From Dehalococcoidia bacterium (GTDB taxonomy: Bacteria; Chloroflexota; Dehalococcoidia; Tepidiformales; Tepidiformaceae), in contig JADLBJ010000124.1 in NCBI GenBank assembly GCA_020847765.1, positions 1-56,777 of the forward strand: a DNA stretch of 56,777 nucleotides, written 5' to 3'. The notes beneath the pieces were generated by a model. The model searched no databases and was not told the DNA's origin. It saw only the letters and a list, made by a program, of their open reading frames with translations. Shown in pieces: positions 49,023 to 56,777 of the stretch; the stretch's first letter is position 1; each line of letters begins with the position of its first letter. The position numbers and the translations under genes were made by a program.

Positions 49023-49600
49023 CGTGCGACCTCGGCCTGGGGAGGGGTGGCTGCGGTCCGGTCGAGGCCGGGGAGGAGGCGGGGGCGGAGGGGGCGGCCG
49101 TCAGGCAGGGTGGGCAGGGCGAGCTGGAGGGTCTGCTCTTCGATGGAAGCGACGCGACCTTCTTCGAGCGCCTGGAGGGCTTCCTTCAGGGAGGCGAGGT
49201 CGGTGAAGGGGCGGTAGACGGAGGCGAAGCGGATGTAGGCGATGTGGTCGGCTTTGCGGAGGAGGTCCATCGCCACTTCTCCCACGAATGACGATGGCAC
49301 CTCCGCGCGGCCGTCGAGGGAGAGGCGGGCCTCGATCTCGGCGACCATGGCCTCGAGCTGTGCGACCGAGATGTTTCGTTTACTGCAGGCCTTGCGAAGG
49401 CCGGCGAGCAGCTTCTCACGGTTGAAATCTTCGCGACGTCCGTCTTTCTTGACGACCTGGACGGTGGAGAGCTGGATGGCTTCGAGGGTGGTGAAGCGTT
49501 CGCCGCAGACGACGCACTGACGGCGGCGGCGGATGCCGTCGCCGGTGGCACGGCTGTCGGTGACTTTGGAATCGCGGGAGCGGCAGTAGGGGCATCGCAC
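49019..49600 (-). CDS. nrdR: Transcriptional repressor NrdR
   Basis: 193 residues from GTG 49600 (TGGAG 9 bases upstream), giving the family-typical start VRCPYCRSRDSKVTDSRATG. A TTG five codons earlier is an alternative. The Zn ribbon has CPYC and CVVCGERFTTLE. The ATP-cone (about 45-135) has VVKKDGRREDFNREKLLAGL and RKACSKRNIS. It senses ATP/dATP and represses reductase genes through NrdR boxes; two such boxes lie just upstream. The C-terminal 45 residues are a variable extension beyond the usual ~155. Confidence 0.95.
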   Translation of the reverse strand: MRCPYCRSRDSKVTDSRATGDGIRRRRQCVVCGERFTTLEAIQLSTVQVVKKDGRREDFNREKLLAGLRKACSKRNISVAQLEAMVAEIEARLSLDGRAEVPSSFVGEVAMDLLRKADHIAYIRFASVYRPFTDLASLKEALQALEEGRVASIEEQTLQLALPTLPDGRPLRPRLLPGLDRTAATPPQAEVAR

Positions 49601-49662
49601 TTGCCATAACTCCAAAGGCGATTGAGCGCCTCATCATTTGTTCTCGGCGCCTGGGGAGAGTA

Positions 49663-49709
49663 CGCCCAGATGTTGTGGGGCGTCAAGGGTCTCCTACTAG
49701 ATATTGTGC
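49663..49709 (-). promoter_or_regulatory. Tandem NrdR boxes upstream of nrdR-orf103-nrdJ
   Basis: CTACTAGATATTGTGC (49694-49709) fits the known NrdR box acaCwAtATaTwGtgt at 9 of 10 core positions. CGCCCAGATGTTGTGG (49663-49678) fits at about 7 of 10. They are exactly 31 bases apart, three helical turns, the spacing of cooperative NrdR box pairs. They lie 63-110 bases before the nrdR start, so the operon is expected to repress itself when dATP is high. Confidence 0.8.
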
Positions 49710-49776
49710 CGCCATTACGTCGCCTGTGAAGCTGGGGCCCGCCCGTCGGTGAAAATGCAAGCCGTTTGTAATGCGG

Positions 49777-50070
49777 TCAGCGCCGCCGGGCGAAGAAGGG
49801 GCAGGCGGGCGTATCCGTCCACGGGCTGAGGACGCCGCTGCCGGGGTGGAGACAGGTGCCGCGGCCCCCGTCGTGGTCTTCGACGAATTCGCGGCAGCGC
49901 CCGCAGGCGGTGCCGGCGGGAGTCTCGTGGCGGAGCAGGAAGGCGCGGGTAAGGGCGAAGTCGTCGCCCAGGGGGGCGAAGGGGGCGGGGGCGACGAAGG
50001 GGAGGGGGAAGGGGTCGGCGGCAGGGCGGCGGGCCTGCCGATCTCGCTTGCGGTTGCGACGGTGGCCCAT
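49777..50070 (-). CDS. Small Cys-containing protein, possibly metal-binding
   Basis: 97 residues from ATG 50070. A very basic start (GHRRNRKRDRQARRPA) is followed by DPFPLPFVAPAPFAPLGDDF and then four Cys: CGRCREFVED, GRGTCLHP and DTPACPFF. C-x2-C followed by two single Cys could bind one Zn or an Fe-S cluster. TACCCT lies 7 bases before the ATG, consistent with a leaderless transcript. The family is not recognised; the gene lies 43 bases after sdhB. Confidence 0.6.
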   Translation of the reverse strand: MGHRRNRKRDRQARRPAADPFPLPFVAPAPFAPLGDDFALTRAFLLRHETPAGTACGRCREFVEDHDGGRGTCLHPGSGVLSPWTDTPACPFFARRR

Positions 50071-50077
50071 TCGCCAG

Positions 50078-50083
50078 AGGGTA
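50078..50083 (-). promoter_or_regulatory. -10 element TACCCT, leaderless promoter of the 97-aa gene
   Basis: The minus strand reads TACCCT-CTGGCGA-ATG (ATG 50070). The spacing is 7 bases. Confidence 0.35.
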
Positions 50084-50113
50084 GCGCGCGCGGGGTAGGC
50101 GATCGAGGGGCGG

Positions 50114-50902
50114 CTATTCTTCGCTGGCGACGTCGGTGGCGCGGAGGAGCTGGCGGCGGTCCTTGAACTGGGCCTTGAGGTAGTCGCGGTTGAGGCGGGC
50201 GATGAAGTCGATCGAGATCTCCTTCGGGCAGGCGGCCTCGCACTCGCGGTGGTTGGTGCAGGAGCCGAAGTGCTCCTCCATGCGCTGGACCATGGCGTTG
50301 ACCCGGCTCCAGCGTTCGGGCTGGCCCTGGGGGAGGAGGCCGAGGTGGGCGACCTTGGCGGAGGTGAAGAGCTGGGCGGCGCCGTTGGGGCAGGCGGCGA
50401 CGCAGGCGCCGCAACCGATGCAGGCGGCGGCGTCCATGGCGAGGTCGGCGTTGGCTTTGGGAACGGGGATGTTGTTGGCGTCCTGGGCGGCGCCCGTGGG
50501 GGCGGTGACGTAGCCGCCGGCCATGACGATGCGGTCGAAGGCGGTGCGGTTGACGACGAGGTCGCGGATGATGGGGAAGGCGGCGGCGCGCCAGGGTTCG
50601 ACGACGACGGTGTCGCCGTCCTTGAAGTGACGGAGGTGGAGCTGGCAGGTGGTGGTGCCGCGGAGGGGGCCGTGGGGCTGGCCGTTGATCATGACGCCGC
50701 ACATGCCGCAGATGCCCTCGCGGCAGTCGTGGTCGAAGGCGATCGGTTCGCGGTTCTGGGCGACGAGGTCTTCGTTGACGACGTCGAGGAGCTCGAGGAA
50801 GGAGATGTCTTCGCTGACGGCGTTGGCTTCGTAGGTTTCGAAGCGGCCGGCGTCGCGAGGGCCGTCCTGCCGCCAGACCTTAAGGGTCAGGTTCAGGGTC
50901 AT
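50114..50902 (-). CDS. sdhB: Succinate dehydrogenase iron-sulfur subunit
   Basis: 262 residues from ATG 50902, overlapping the sdhA stop (ATGA). The [2Fe-2S] site is [17 protein letters not shown], then GTTTCQL. The other clusters use [14 protein letters not shown] and [15 protein letters not shown]. It carries electrons from the flavin in SdhA to the membrane cytochrome. The sequence style ([14 protein letters not shown]) is that of the cytochrome b558-type enzymes. Confidence 0.95.
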   Translation of the reverse strand: MTLNLTLKVWRQDGPRDAGRFETYEANAVSEDISFLELLDVVNEDLVAQNREPIAFDHDCREGICGMCGVMINGQPHGPLRGTTTCQLHLRHFKDGDTVVVEPWRAAAFPIIRDLVVNRTAFDRIVMAGGYVTAPTGAAQDANNIPVPKANADLAMDAAACIGCGACVAACPNGAAQLFTSAKVAHLGLLPQGQPERWSRVNAMVQRMEEHFGSCTNHRECEAACPKEISIDFIARLNRDYLKAQFKDRRQLLRATDVASEE

Positions 50903-52848
50903 TTGTAACTCCGCTGGGCGAGGTGCACGTATTCGAAGTCGAGCGGTTCTTGGTGGAGGCGCTCGGCGGCGCCGTCGCCTTTGAACTCCCAGGCGGCGAC
51001 GTAGGCGAAGCGCTCGTCGTCGCGCAGGGCTTCGCCGTCGGGGGTCTGGTACTCCTCGCGGAAATGGCCGCCGCAGGACTCTTCGCGATGGAGAGCGTCC
51101 TGGCAGAGGAGCTCGGCGAGCTCCAGGAAGTCGGCCACGCGCCCGGCCTTTTCGAGGGACTGGTTGAGGGTTTCGTTCTCGCCGAGGACGCGGACGTCCT
51201 GCCAGAAGCGCTGGCGGAGGTCGCCGACTTCGCGGGCGGCTTCCTTGAGGCCGTCGGCGTTGCGGGCCATGCCGCATTTTTCCCAGAGGGTCTTGCCGAG
51301 CTGGCGGTGGAACCAGTCGACGGAGTGGCTGCCGCGAACGCCGAGGAGGCTGTTGACACGCTCGCGGACGCTGTCTTCGGCGTCTTTGAACTCGGGGGCG
51401 CTGGTGGGAGTGGGGGGCTGACCGAGCTGGCCGGCGAGGTAGCCGGCGATCGTGGCGGGGAGGACGAAGTAACCGTCGGCCAGGCCTTGCATGAGGGCGC
51501 TGGCGCCGAGGCGGTTGGCGCCGTGGTCGGAGAAGTTCGCTTCGCCGATGACGAAGAGGCCGGGGAGGTTGCTCATGAGGTTGTAGTCGACCCAGAGGCC
51601 GCCCATGGTGTAGTGAACGGCGGGGTAGATGCGCATGGGGACGCGGTAGGGGTCCTCGCCGGCGATGTCCCGGTACATGTCGAAGAGGTTGCCGTAGCGC
51701 TGCTCGATGACGCCGCGGCCGAGGCGGGAGATGGCCTCTTTGAAGTCGAGGTAGACGCCGTTCTTGAGCTCGCCGACGCCAAAGCCGTCGTCGACCATGC
51801 GCTTGGCGGCGCGGGAGGCGACGTCGCGGGGGACGAGGTTGGCGAAGGCGGGGTAGCGGCGTTCGAGGTAGTAGTCGCGGTCCTCGGGGGGGATGTCGTT
51901 GGGGCTGCGGCGGTCGTCCCTGTTCGTCGGGACCCAGATGCGGCCGTCGTTGCGCAGGGATTCGCTCATGAGGGTGAGCTTGGACTGGTGTTCGCCGCTG
52001 ACGGGGATGCAGGTGGGATGGATCTGGGTGTAGCAGGGGTTGGCGAAGTAGGCGCCCTTGCGGTGGGCGCGCCAGCTTGCCGTGACGTTCGAGCCTTTGG
52101 CGTTGGTGGAGAGGAAGAAGACGTTGCCATAGCCGCCGCTGGCGAGGACGACGGCGTGGGCGCTGTGGGAGGTAACGGCACCGGTGACGAGATCGCGGAC
52201 GACGACGCCGACCGCGCGCCCGTCTTTGACGACCAGCTCGAGCATCTCGTGGCGGGCATAGAGGGCAACGCTGCCGAGCTCGACCTGGCGCATGAGGGCC
52301 TGGTAGGCGCCAAGGAGGAGCTGCTGGCCGGTCTGGCCGCGGGCGTAGAAGGTACGGGCGACCTGGGCGCCGCCGAAGGAGCGGTTGTCGAGGAGGCCGC
52401 CGTAGTCGCGGGCGAAGGGGACGCCCTGGGCGGTGCACTGGTCGATGATCTCGGTGCTGATCTGGGCGAGGCGGTAGACGTTGGCTTCGCGGGAGCGGTA
52501 GTCCCCGCCCTTGACGGTGTCGTAGAAGAGGCGGTAGACGCTGTCGCCGTCGTTCTTGTAGTTCTTGGCGGCGTTGATGCCGCCCTGCGCGGCGATGCTG
52601 TGCGCGCGGCGGGGGCTGTCCTGGAAGCAGAAGACTTTGACGTTGAAGCCCATCTCGCCAAGGGTGGCGGCCGCGGAGCCGCCGGCGAGGCCGGTGCCGA
52701 TGACGATGACTTCGAAGCGGCGGCGGTTCTGAGGGGCGACGAGCCTGGTCTCGAAGCGGTGGACGTCCCATTTCTCGGCGATGGGACCGGGCGGAACGTG
52801 GCTGTCGAGGTCGGTGGTGGTAGCCGGTGCGGTGTCGAGCGCGGTCAT
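50899..52848 (-). CDS. sdhA: Succinate dehydrogenase/fumarate reductase flavoprotein subunit
   Basis: 649 residues. FAD site [20 protein letters not shown] and [20 protein letters not shown] (covalent-FAD His region). Substrate and catalytic regions are [40 protein letters not shown] and [40 protein letters not shown] follows. It oxidises succinate to fumarate in the TCA cycle, or the reverse. It lies between sdhC and sdhB, 12 bases after sdhC. Confidence 0.96.
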   Translation of the reverse strand: MTALDTAPATTTDLDSHVPPGPIAEKWDVHRFETRLVAPQNRRRFEVIVIGTGLAGGSAAATLGEMGFNVKVFCFQDSPRRAHSIAAQGGINAAKNYKNDGDSVYRLFYDTVKGGDYRSREANVYRLAQISTEIIDQCTAQGVPFARDYGGLLDNRSFGGAQVARTFYARGQTGQQLLLGAYQALMRQVELGSVALYARHEMLELVVKDGRAVGVVVRDLVTGAVTSHSAHAVVLASGGYGNVFFLSTNAKGSNVTASWRAHRKGAYFANPCYTQIHPTCIPVSGEHQSKLTLMSESLRNDGRIWVPTNRDDRRSPNDIPPEDRDYYLERRYPAFANLVPRDVASRAAKRMVDDGFGVGELKNGVYLDFKEAISRLGRGVIEQRYGNLFDMYRDIAGEDPYRVPMRIYPAVHYTMGGLWVDYNLMSNLPGLFVIGEANFSDHGANRLGASALMQGLADGYFVLPATIAGYLAGQLGQPPTPTSAPEFKDAEDSVRERVNSLLGVRGSHSVDWFHRQLGKTLWEKCGMARNADGLKEAAREVGDLRQRFWQDVRVLGENETLNQSLEKAGRVADFLELAELLCQDALHREESCGGHFREEYQTPDGEALRDDERFAYVAAWEFKGDGAAERLHQEPLDFEYVHLAQRSYK

Positions 52849-52860
52849 ATGGGTGCCTTC

Positions 52861-53613
52861 CTAGTCGACGGCGCCACTGACGATGGCGATGGGGATGCTT
52901 AGGTTGCCCGCAACAACGACGGCGGCGAAGGCGATGGCGAAGTAGCGGCGCCAGAGGTTGAAGCGGGGGTTGTTCCAGCCGAGGGACTGGAAGAGGCTCC
53001 AGGCGCCGTGGTAGAGGTGGAGGCCGAGGAGGAGGTTGGCGACGATATAGATGGCGGCCACCCAGCCGCGGCTGAGGCTTTCGACCAGGTTGTGATAGGG
53101 CTCGCCGCGGGTGAAGTTGGGGTTGGCCGGGCCCCATGTGAGATCGAACAGGTGGAAGACGATGAAGAGGGCGAGGAGCACGCCCGTCCAGCGCATCGTG
53201 CGGGAGGCGTAGTCGGCGGCGACGAAGCGGCGAGGGCCCTGGTACCCGGTGGGGCGGGCACGCCGGTTCATCTGGGTGAGGCTCCAGGCGGCGTGGACAT
53301 GGATGAGGACGGCGACGATGAGGATGGCGCGGAGGAGCCAGAGGGTGCCGGTCTCGGGGATGATGGGGCTGCCGATCTCGCGGAGATACTCGCCGTAGTC
53401 GTTGAGGTGCTGCTCACCCGTGTAGATCTTGAGGTTGCCGAGCATGTGCACGAGGACGAAGCCAAGGCCGACGATGCCGGTGATGGCCATGACGGCTTTT
53501 TTGCCGACGGCGGTGCCGTAGAAGTCGAGGAGCCAGAGGCGGGGACGCTGCCTGGGGTGCGCGCCGGGGACGGCGACTGCGCCGCCCCCACCGGGCGTGG
53601 TGCGACTGACCAT
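52861..53613 (-). CDS. sdhC: Succinate dehydrogenase cytochrome b558 subunit
   Basis: 250 residues with five membrane helices, the single-subunit di-heme anchor. Candidate heme His residues are in [38 protein letters not shown] and [20 protein letters not shown]. It passes electrons to the quinone. ATG 53613 has AAGGAGG 6 bases upstream and is the first gene of sdhCAB. A Pro/Gly-rich cytoplasmic tail of about 25 residues precedes the first helix. Confidence 0.94.
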   Translation of the reverse strand: MVSRTTPGGGGAVAVPGAHPRQRPRLWLLDFYGTAVGKKAVMAITGIVGLGFVLVHMLGNLKIYTGEQHLNDYGEYLREIGSPIIPETGTLWLLRAILIVAVLIHVHAAWSLTQMNRRARPTGYQGPRRFVAADYASRTMRWTGVLLALFIVFHLFDLTWGPANPNFTRGEPYHNLVESLSRGWVAAIYIVANLLLGLHLYHGAWSLFQSLGWNNPRFNLWRRYFAIAFAAVVVAGNLSIPIAIVSGAVD

Positions 53614-53673
53614 GCTCGCCTCCTTGACCGCGCCGGGACCGTCGGGTGGGGGGCCGCGGGCTGACCCTGCCGG

Positions 53674-53722
53674 ATCCTAATCCCGCCAAATCAGCCCAGC
53701 AATGCTGTCAGATACATTGCTG
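53674..53722 (-). promoter_or_regulatory. sdhCAB promoter with overlapping inverted-repeat operator
   Basis: On the minus strand TTGCTG (53702-53697) and TAGGAT (53679-53674) are 17 bases apart, about 60 bases before sdhC. The -35 is part of CAGCAATG-N10-CATTGCTG (53697-53704 and 53715-53722), a perfect 8-bp inverted repeat. A dimeric regulator bound there would block or activate the promoter; it is not identified. Confidence 0.5.
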
Positions 53723-53739
53723 CTATAGAACTTGGGCCG

Positions 53740-54276
53740 TCAGGGTGGGGGGAGGCGAAGCCAGCGGAGGACGCCCACGATTGTCTTGGCGTCGCAGATG
53801 TCGCCCGATTCGACGGCGGCGAGGGCCTTGTCGGCGGTGAGGGTGTGGACTTCGATGTCTTCGTCCTCGTCGCCGTCGAGGCTGCTTTCTTCGAGGCCGG
53901 TGCAGAGGAAGAGGTGGACGTACTCGCTGGTGTAGCCGGGGGCGACGTAGAAGCCGCCGAGGGGCTGGATCTGGCGGGGGCGCCGGCCGATCTCTTCCTG
54001 GAGCTCGCGCTCGACGGCGGCCAGCGGTTCTTCGCCGGCTTCGAGGGTGCCTGCGGGGAGCTCGAGCAGCCGCTTACCAGCGGCGTGGCGGTACTGCGTG
54101 ACGAGGAGGAGGCGCCCCTGGTCGTCGACCGGCACCATGGCGACGGCACCGGGGTGGGCGATGTTCTCGCGCCGGGCGACGAGGCCACCCTCCATCTCGA
54201 TCTCGTCGAGGGTGACGCTGAAGAGACGGCCGGTGTAGACCGTACGGGAAGAGAGGAGTCGGGGGAGCGGGGGCAT
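53740..54276 (-). CDS. nudF: NUDIX hydrolase, ADP-ribose pyrophosphatase-like
   Basis: 178 residues. The Nudix box is GTLEAGEEPLAAVERELQEE followed by IG (G-x5-E-x7-REUxEExG), preceded by QYRHAAGKRLLELPAG and followed by GGFYVAPGYTSEYVHLF. The 'QYR...ELPAG' and 'P-G-x-x-x-E' pattern is that of ADP-ribose/ADP-sugar pyrophosphatases. It removes ADP-ribose and related compounds. TACTGT lies 6 bases before the ATG, indicating a leaderless transcript. The exact substrate is inferred. Confidence 0.9.
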   Translation of the reverse strand: MPPLPRLLSSRTVYTGRLFSVTLDEIEMEGGLVARRENIAHPGAVAMVPVDDQGRLLLVTQYRHAAGKRLLELPAGTLEAGEEPLAAVERELQEEIGRRPRQIQPLGGFYVAPGYTSEYVHLFLCTGLEESSLDGDEDEDIEVHTLTADKALAAVESGDICDAKTIVGVLRWLRLPPP

Positions 54277-54282
54277 AGGGCA

Positions 54283-54288
54283 ACAGTA
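54283..54288 (-). promoter_or_regulatory. -10 element TACTGT, leaderless promoter of nudF
   Basis: The minus strand reads TACTGT-TGCCCT-ATG (ATG 54276). The spacing is 6 bases and no Shine-Dalgarno is seen. Confidence 0.45.
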
Positions 54289-54330
54289 CGCCAGACGGGG
54301 CCCTCAGGGCATCGGCGAGCGGGGACGCGG

Positions 54331-55092
54331 TCAGGCGACCGGTGTCGGTGTCGCCGCCCGGAAGCCAAGCTCGGCTGACGTCCGGCGGGTGGCGGCGAGC
54401 GCGGGGCCGAGGGCGCGCTGGAGGACGTCGGCGGTAAGTGCGCCCCAGACGACGATGCTGAGGGCGGCGACGGCCTGCCCGCGTGCGTCGAAGACGGGGA
54501 CGGCGACGCCGGAGCCCTGGGGATCGTACTCGCGGTCGATGGTGGCGAAGCCCTGGGTGCGAATGCGGTCGAGCTCGGCGCGCAGCTCCGCGGGATCGAC
54601 GCGGGTGTGGGCGGTCCTTCGCGGCAGGCCGTGGAGAAGTGGCGCGGACTCCTCGGGCGGGAGGTGTGCGGCGAGCATCCGTCCGGAGGCGACGGCCATG
54701 GCGGGGACGCGGATGTCGAGAAGGCTGGAGTTGACGCGCCCGCCGATGACCTCAAGGCGCTCGGTGAAGCAGGCGTCCCCGTTTTCGAGGAAGGCGAGGG
54801 CGACCTGCTGCTGCAGCGCGCTGGCGAGATCGACCATGTAAGGGAAGGCGACTTCGCGGACCCCGAGCCGGGCCATCATGGCCGCGGCGACACCCCAGAT
54901 GCGGAGGCTGACGCGGAAGCGGCCGTCGGGTTCGCGGACGACGTAGCCGTCGCGGCAAAGGGAGGTCATGAGGCGGTGGGCGGTGGCGCGGGGCATCTCG
55001 CAGCGCGCAATGATGTCGGCCATCTCCAGGGGGCGAGGGCTCGAGGCGAGCAGCTCGAGCACGGGCAGGGAGCGGGAGAGTGCTCTGGTCAC
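54331..55092 (-). CDS. IclR-family transcriptional regulator
   Basis: 253 residues from GTG 55092 (GGAGG 8 bases upstream). The N-terminal winged helix has RSLPVLELLASSPRPLEMAD, then MPRATAHRLMTSLCRDGYVV. The effector domain (about 75-245) has VALAFLENGDACFTERLEVI, VPAMAVASGRMLAAHLPPEE, RTQGFATIDREYDPQGSGVA and FDARGQAVAALSIVVWG. Such proteins control catabolic operons in response to small aromatic or aliphatic acids. It is divergent from selB; its own target may lie outside the window. Confidence 0.92.
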   Translation of the reverse strand: MTRALSRSLPVLELLASSPRPLEMADIIARCEMPRATAHRLMTSLCRDGYVVREPDGRFRVSLRIWGVAAAMMARLGVREVAFPYMVDLASALQQQVALAFLENGDACFTERLEVIGGRVNSSLLDIRVPAMAVASGRMLAAHLPPEESAPLLHGLPRRTAHTRVDPAELRAELDRIRTQGFATIDREYDPQGSGVAVPVFDARGQAVAALSIVVWGALTADVLQRALGPALAATRRTSAELGFRAATPTPVA

Positions 55093-55221
55093 GCGGTCAT
55101 TCCTCCGGGGACGCCTCTCTGCAGACTAGAAGAATGTTCGGGTTAGCGCACGTCAGCGCTTGCGGGCGGCAAATTTGAGATACGTAGAGGGGTTGGAGGC
55201 CGTGGTTGTACCGAAGCGTCG

Positions 55222-55252
55222 CGTGGCGCGGGTGCCACGTGGCCCCTAGAAT
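55222..55252 (+). promoter_or_regulatory. selB promoter with GCCACG/CGTGGC operator-like repeats
   Basis: TAGAAT (55247-55252) is a good -10 hexamer ending 9 bases before the selB ATG, so the transcript would have almost no leader. Just upstream the half-site CGTGGC/GCCACG occurs three times: CGTGGC 55222-55227, and the palindrome GCCACGTGGC 55234-55243. This is where a regulator would sit, possibly the divergent IclR protein. No regulator is proven. Confidence 0.35.
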
Positions 55253-55261
55253 ACCGAACAA

Positions 55262-56777
55262 ATGTACGTCCTCGGGACCGCCGGCCACGTGGACCACGGC
55301 AAGAGCCGCCTGGTGCAGGCGCTCACGGGGATGGACCCCGACCGCCTCCGGGAGGAGAAGGAGCGGGGACTGACGATCGACCTGGGGTTTGCGTGGCTGA
55401 CGCTGCCATCGGGGCGCGAGGTCAGCGTGGTCGACGTGCCGGGGCACGAGCGCTTCATCAAGAACATGCTAGCGGGGGCAGGCGGCGTAGATCTGGCGCT
55501 GCTTGTCGTGGCGGCGGACGAGGGCCCGATGCCGCAGACCGCGGAGCACCTCGCGATCCTGGAGCTGCTCGACGTTCGGGCAGGCGTGGTGGTGGTGTCG
55601 AAGTGCGATCTGGTCGAGGAGGAGTACGTCGCCCTGGTCGAGGCCGAGCTGGCCGAGCGGCTGGCGGGCACGCGCCTGGCAGGGGCCCCGGTGGTGCGGA
55701 CGAGTGCGGTCACAGGGGCGGGACTGGCGGCGCTTGTGGCCGCCATTGACGCGCAGCTCGCGACGACGCCGCCGAAGCGGGACCTGGGGCGTCCGCGCCT
55801 GCCGATAGACCGGGCCTTCACGATCCAGGGGTTCGGGACCGTGGTGACTGGCACGCTCCTGGACGGAGCGTTCGAGGTGGGACAGGAGGTGGAGCTGCAG
55901 CCGGGGCGGCTGAAGGCGCGAATCCGGGGGCTGCAGCGCCATCGCACGAAGACGGAGCGGCTGGAACCGGGCACCCGGGCAGCCGTGAACCTCAGCGGCG
56001 TCCACGCCGAGGAGGTGACGCGGGGGATGGTGCTGGCGCGGCCGGGGACGCTGCGGCCGGTGCGCGCGGTAGACGTGCAGCTGCGGGCGACGACGCTCTT
56101 GAGCCATCCGCTGGCGCACGACGCGGGCATTACGTTTCTGAGCGCGACGGCCGAGGCGGAGGGCCGGCTGCGCCTGCTCGATCGGGACGCGCTCTTGCCG
56201 GGGGACGAGGGGTGGGCGCAGGTGGTGCTGGAGTCGCCGGTGGCCGTCGTGCGCGGGGACCGCTGCATCCTGCGCACGCCGAACGAGACGGCGGCGGGCG
56301 GGGCGATCGTGGCGCTGGACCCGCGACGGCATCGGCGGAAGCACGGGGCGACACTGGCAGCGCTGGCCCGCCAGGCGGCCGGGTCGGCGGAAGAGCGGCT
56401 GGCGGACCTCCTGCTCGGGGGCCCGCTGCCCGTCGGTCGGGTGGCCGAGGCGCTTCAGATGGAGGCGGGAGACGTGACAGGGGTTGTCGCGGCGGCGGTG
56501 CATGGTGGCCTCGCTGTGGAGACGGCTGGCGTGCTGTATGGATCGGCGTTCCTGGAGGCGGCGGCGGCCCGGGCGGTGGCGGTGGCGAAGGCGTTTCTGG
56601 CGGCGAATCCGCTGCGGGTGGCAGCGCCCCGGGAGCATGTGCGCAGTGGCGCGCGCATCGAGGTGGGCGCCCTGGACGCAGTCGTCGCGCAGGCGGTGGC
56701 GGCGGGACGGCTGGAGGAGCGGGCGGGGGGCGGGCTGGCGCCGCCGGGCCACGTGGTGCGGCTCTCGGCCGCGCAGC
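55262..56777 (+). CDS. selB: Selenocysteine-specific elongation factor SelB (partial)
   Basis: The first 505 codons are visible; the gene runs off the right edge. GTPase motifs are [19 protein letters not shown] (G1), [19 protein letters not shown] (G2), [20 protein letters not shown] (G3) and VVVSKCDL (G4, SKCD in place of NKxD). [16 protein letters not shown], domain II and the SelB-type domain III ([13 protein letters not shown]) follow, then the start of the winged-helix region. It brings Sec-tRNA to UGA codons with a SECIS. No tRNA-Sec or selA is in the window. A selenoprotein-making host is inferred. Confidence 0.94.
   Translation, partial: MYVLGTAGHVDHGKSRLVQALTGMDPDRLREEKERGLTIDLGFAWLTLPSGREVSVVDVPGHERFIKNMLAGAGGVDLALLVVAADEGPMPQTAEHLAILELLDVRAGVVVVSKCDLVEEEYVALVEAELAERLAGTRLAGAPVVRTSAVTGAGLAALVAAIDAQLATTPPKRDLGRPRLPIDRAFTIQGFGTVVTGTLLDGAFEVGQEVELQPGRLKARIRGLQRHRTKTERLEPGTRAAVNLSGVHAEEVTRGMVLARPGTLRPVRAVDVQLRATTLLSHPLAHDAGITFLSATAEAEGRLRLLDRDALLPGDEGWAQVVLESPVAVVRGDRCILRTPNETAAGGAIVALDPRRHRRKHGATLAALARQAAGSAEERLADLLLGGPLPVGRVAEALQMEAGDVTGVVAAAVHGGLAVETAGVLYGSAFLEAAAARAVAVAKAFLAANPLRVAAPREHVRSGARIEVGALDAVVAQAVAAGRLEERAGGGLAPPGHVVRLSAAQ

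Noticed and set aside
55093-55261. tRNA-Sec near selB
   Set aside because: No cloverleaf with a TCA anticodon or long acceptor stem could be drawn in the intergenic region.

Overview
The window is a very GC-rich bacterial chromosome segment, densely packed, with short intergenic gaps and many 4-base start/stop overlaps. It carries no phage, insertion sequence or CRISPR array. The best guess for the host is Chloroflexota, perhaps a Dehalococcoidia/Tepidiformia-like lineage. This rests on a secreted protein with the lineage's typical 'YRAFLPAV' plus Thr-Pro-rich segment (1-227), fused minimal PutA, adenosylcobalamin-dependent ribonucleotide reductase and a three-subunit succinate dehydrogenase. 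The lineage call is an inference and was not tested by alignment.

Layout. 1-5.5 kb: a partial secreted protein, then a branched-chain amino acid ABC transporter (livK-H-M-G-F, minus strand) whose binding-protein gene is split by a frameshift. 5.6-12.3 kb: rhodanese, methyltransferase, dapB, a PEP-utilising mobile-domain protein and bifunctional PutA. 12.4-16 kb (plus): dxr-rseP, a small membrane protein and a CbiR-like TIM-barrel protein. 16-18.6 kb (minus): a soluble MgtE-type Mg2+-sensor protein in operon with an Nramp-like permease; then tRNA-His. 19-26 kb: phosphate regulon, pstSCAB-phoU (minus) divergent from a PhoB/PhoR-type pair (plus), with a candidate PHO box. 26-33.4 kb: biotin carboxylase with biotinyl domain, cupredoxin-like and SurA-like membrane proteins, HAD hydrolase, lipoprotein esterase, rmlC/rmlD. 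33.4-35.1 kb: a four-gene cell-envelope operon ending in an anchored HNH nuclease. 35.4-40.6 kb: receiver protein, two small proteins, acyl-CoA dehydrogenase, a two-domain unknown and galU. 40.6-42 kb: infC-rpmI-rplT with a terminator. 42-46.2 kb: an ABC exporter and a yggS-proC-yggT cluster. 46.2-49.7 kb: nrdR-orf103-nrdJ with tandem NrdR boxes. 49.8-53.7 kb: a small Cys-rich protein and sdhCAB. 53.7-56.8 kb: NUDIX hydrolase, IclR regulator and the 5' part of selB.

The most interesting signal is not a gene. At least nine genes that head transcription units have a TANNNT hexamer ending exactly 6-7 bases before the start codon (dapB, putA, dxr, accA-like, rmlD, galU, the 88-aa gene, the 97-aa gene, nudF). 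This is the architecture expected for leaderless mRNAs. Other heads use a normal Shine-Dalgarno and leader. Also worth checking are the MgtE-sensor/Nramp pairing, an Ala/Glu-rich 63-codon extension of IF3 cut off by one in-frame stop, nested inverted repeats in front of phoB, and a nuclease-like two-domain protein coupled to galU. Functions are read from motifs and context only; no database search was run.
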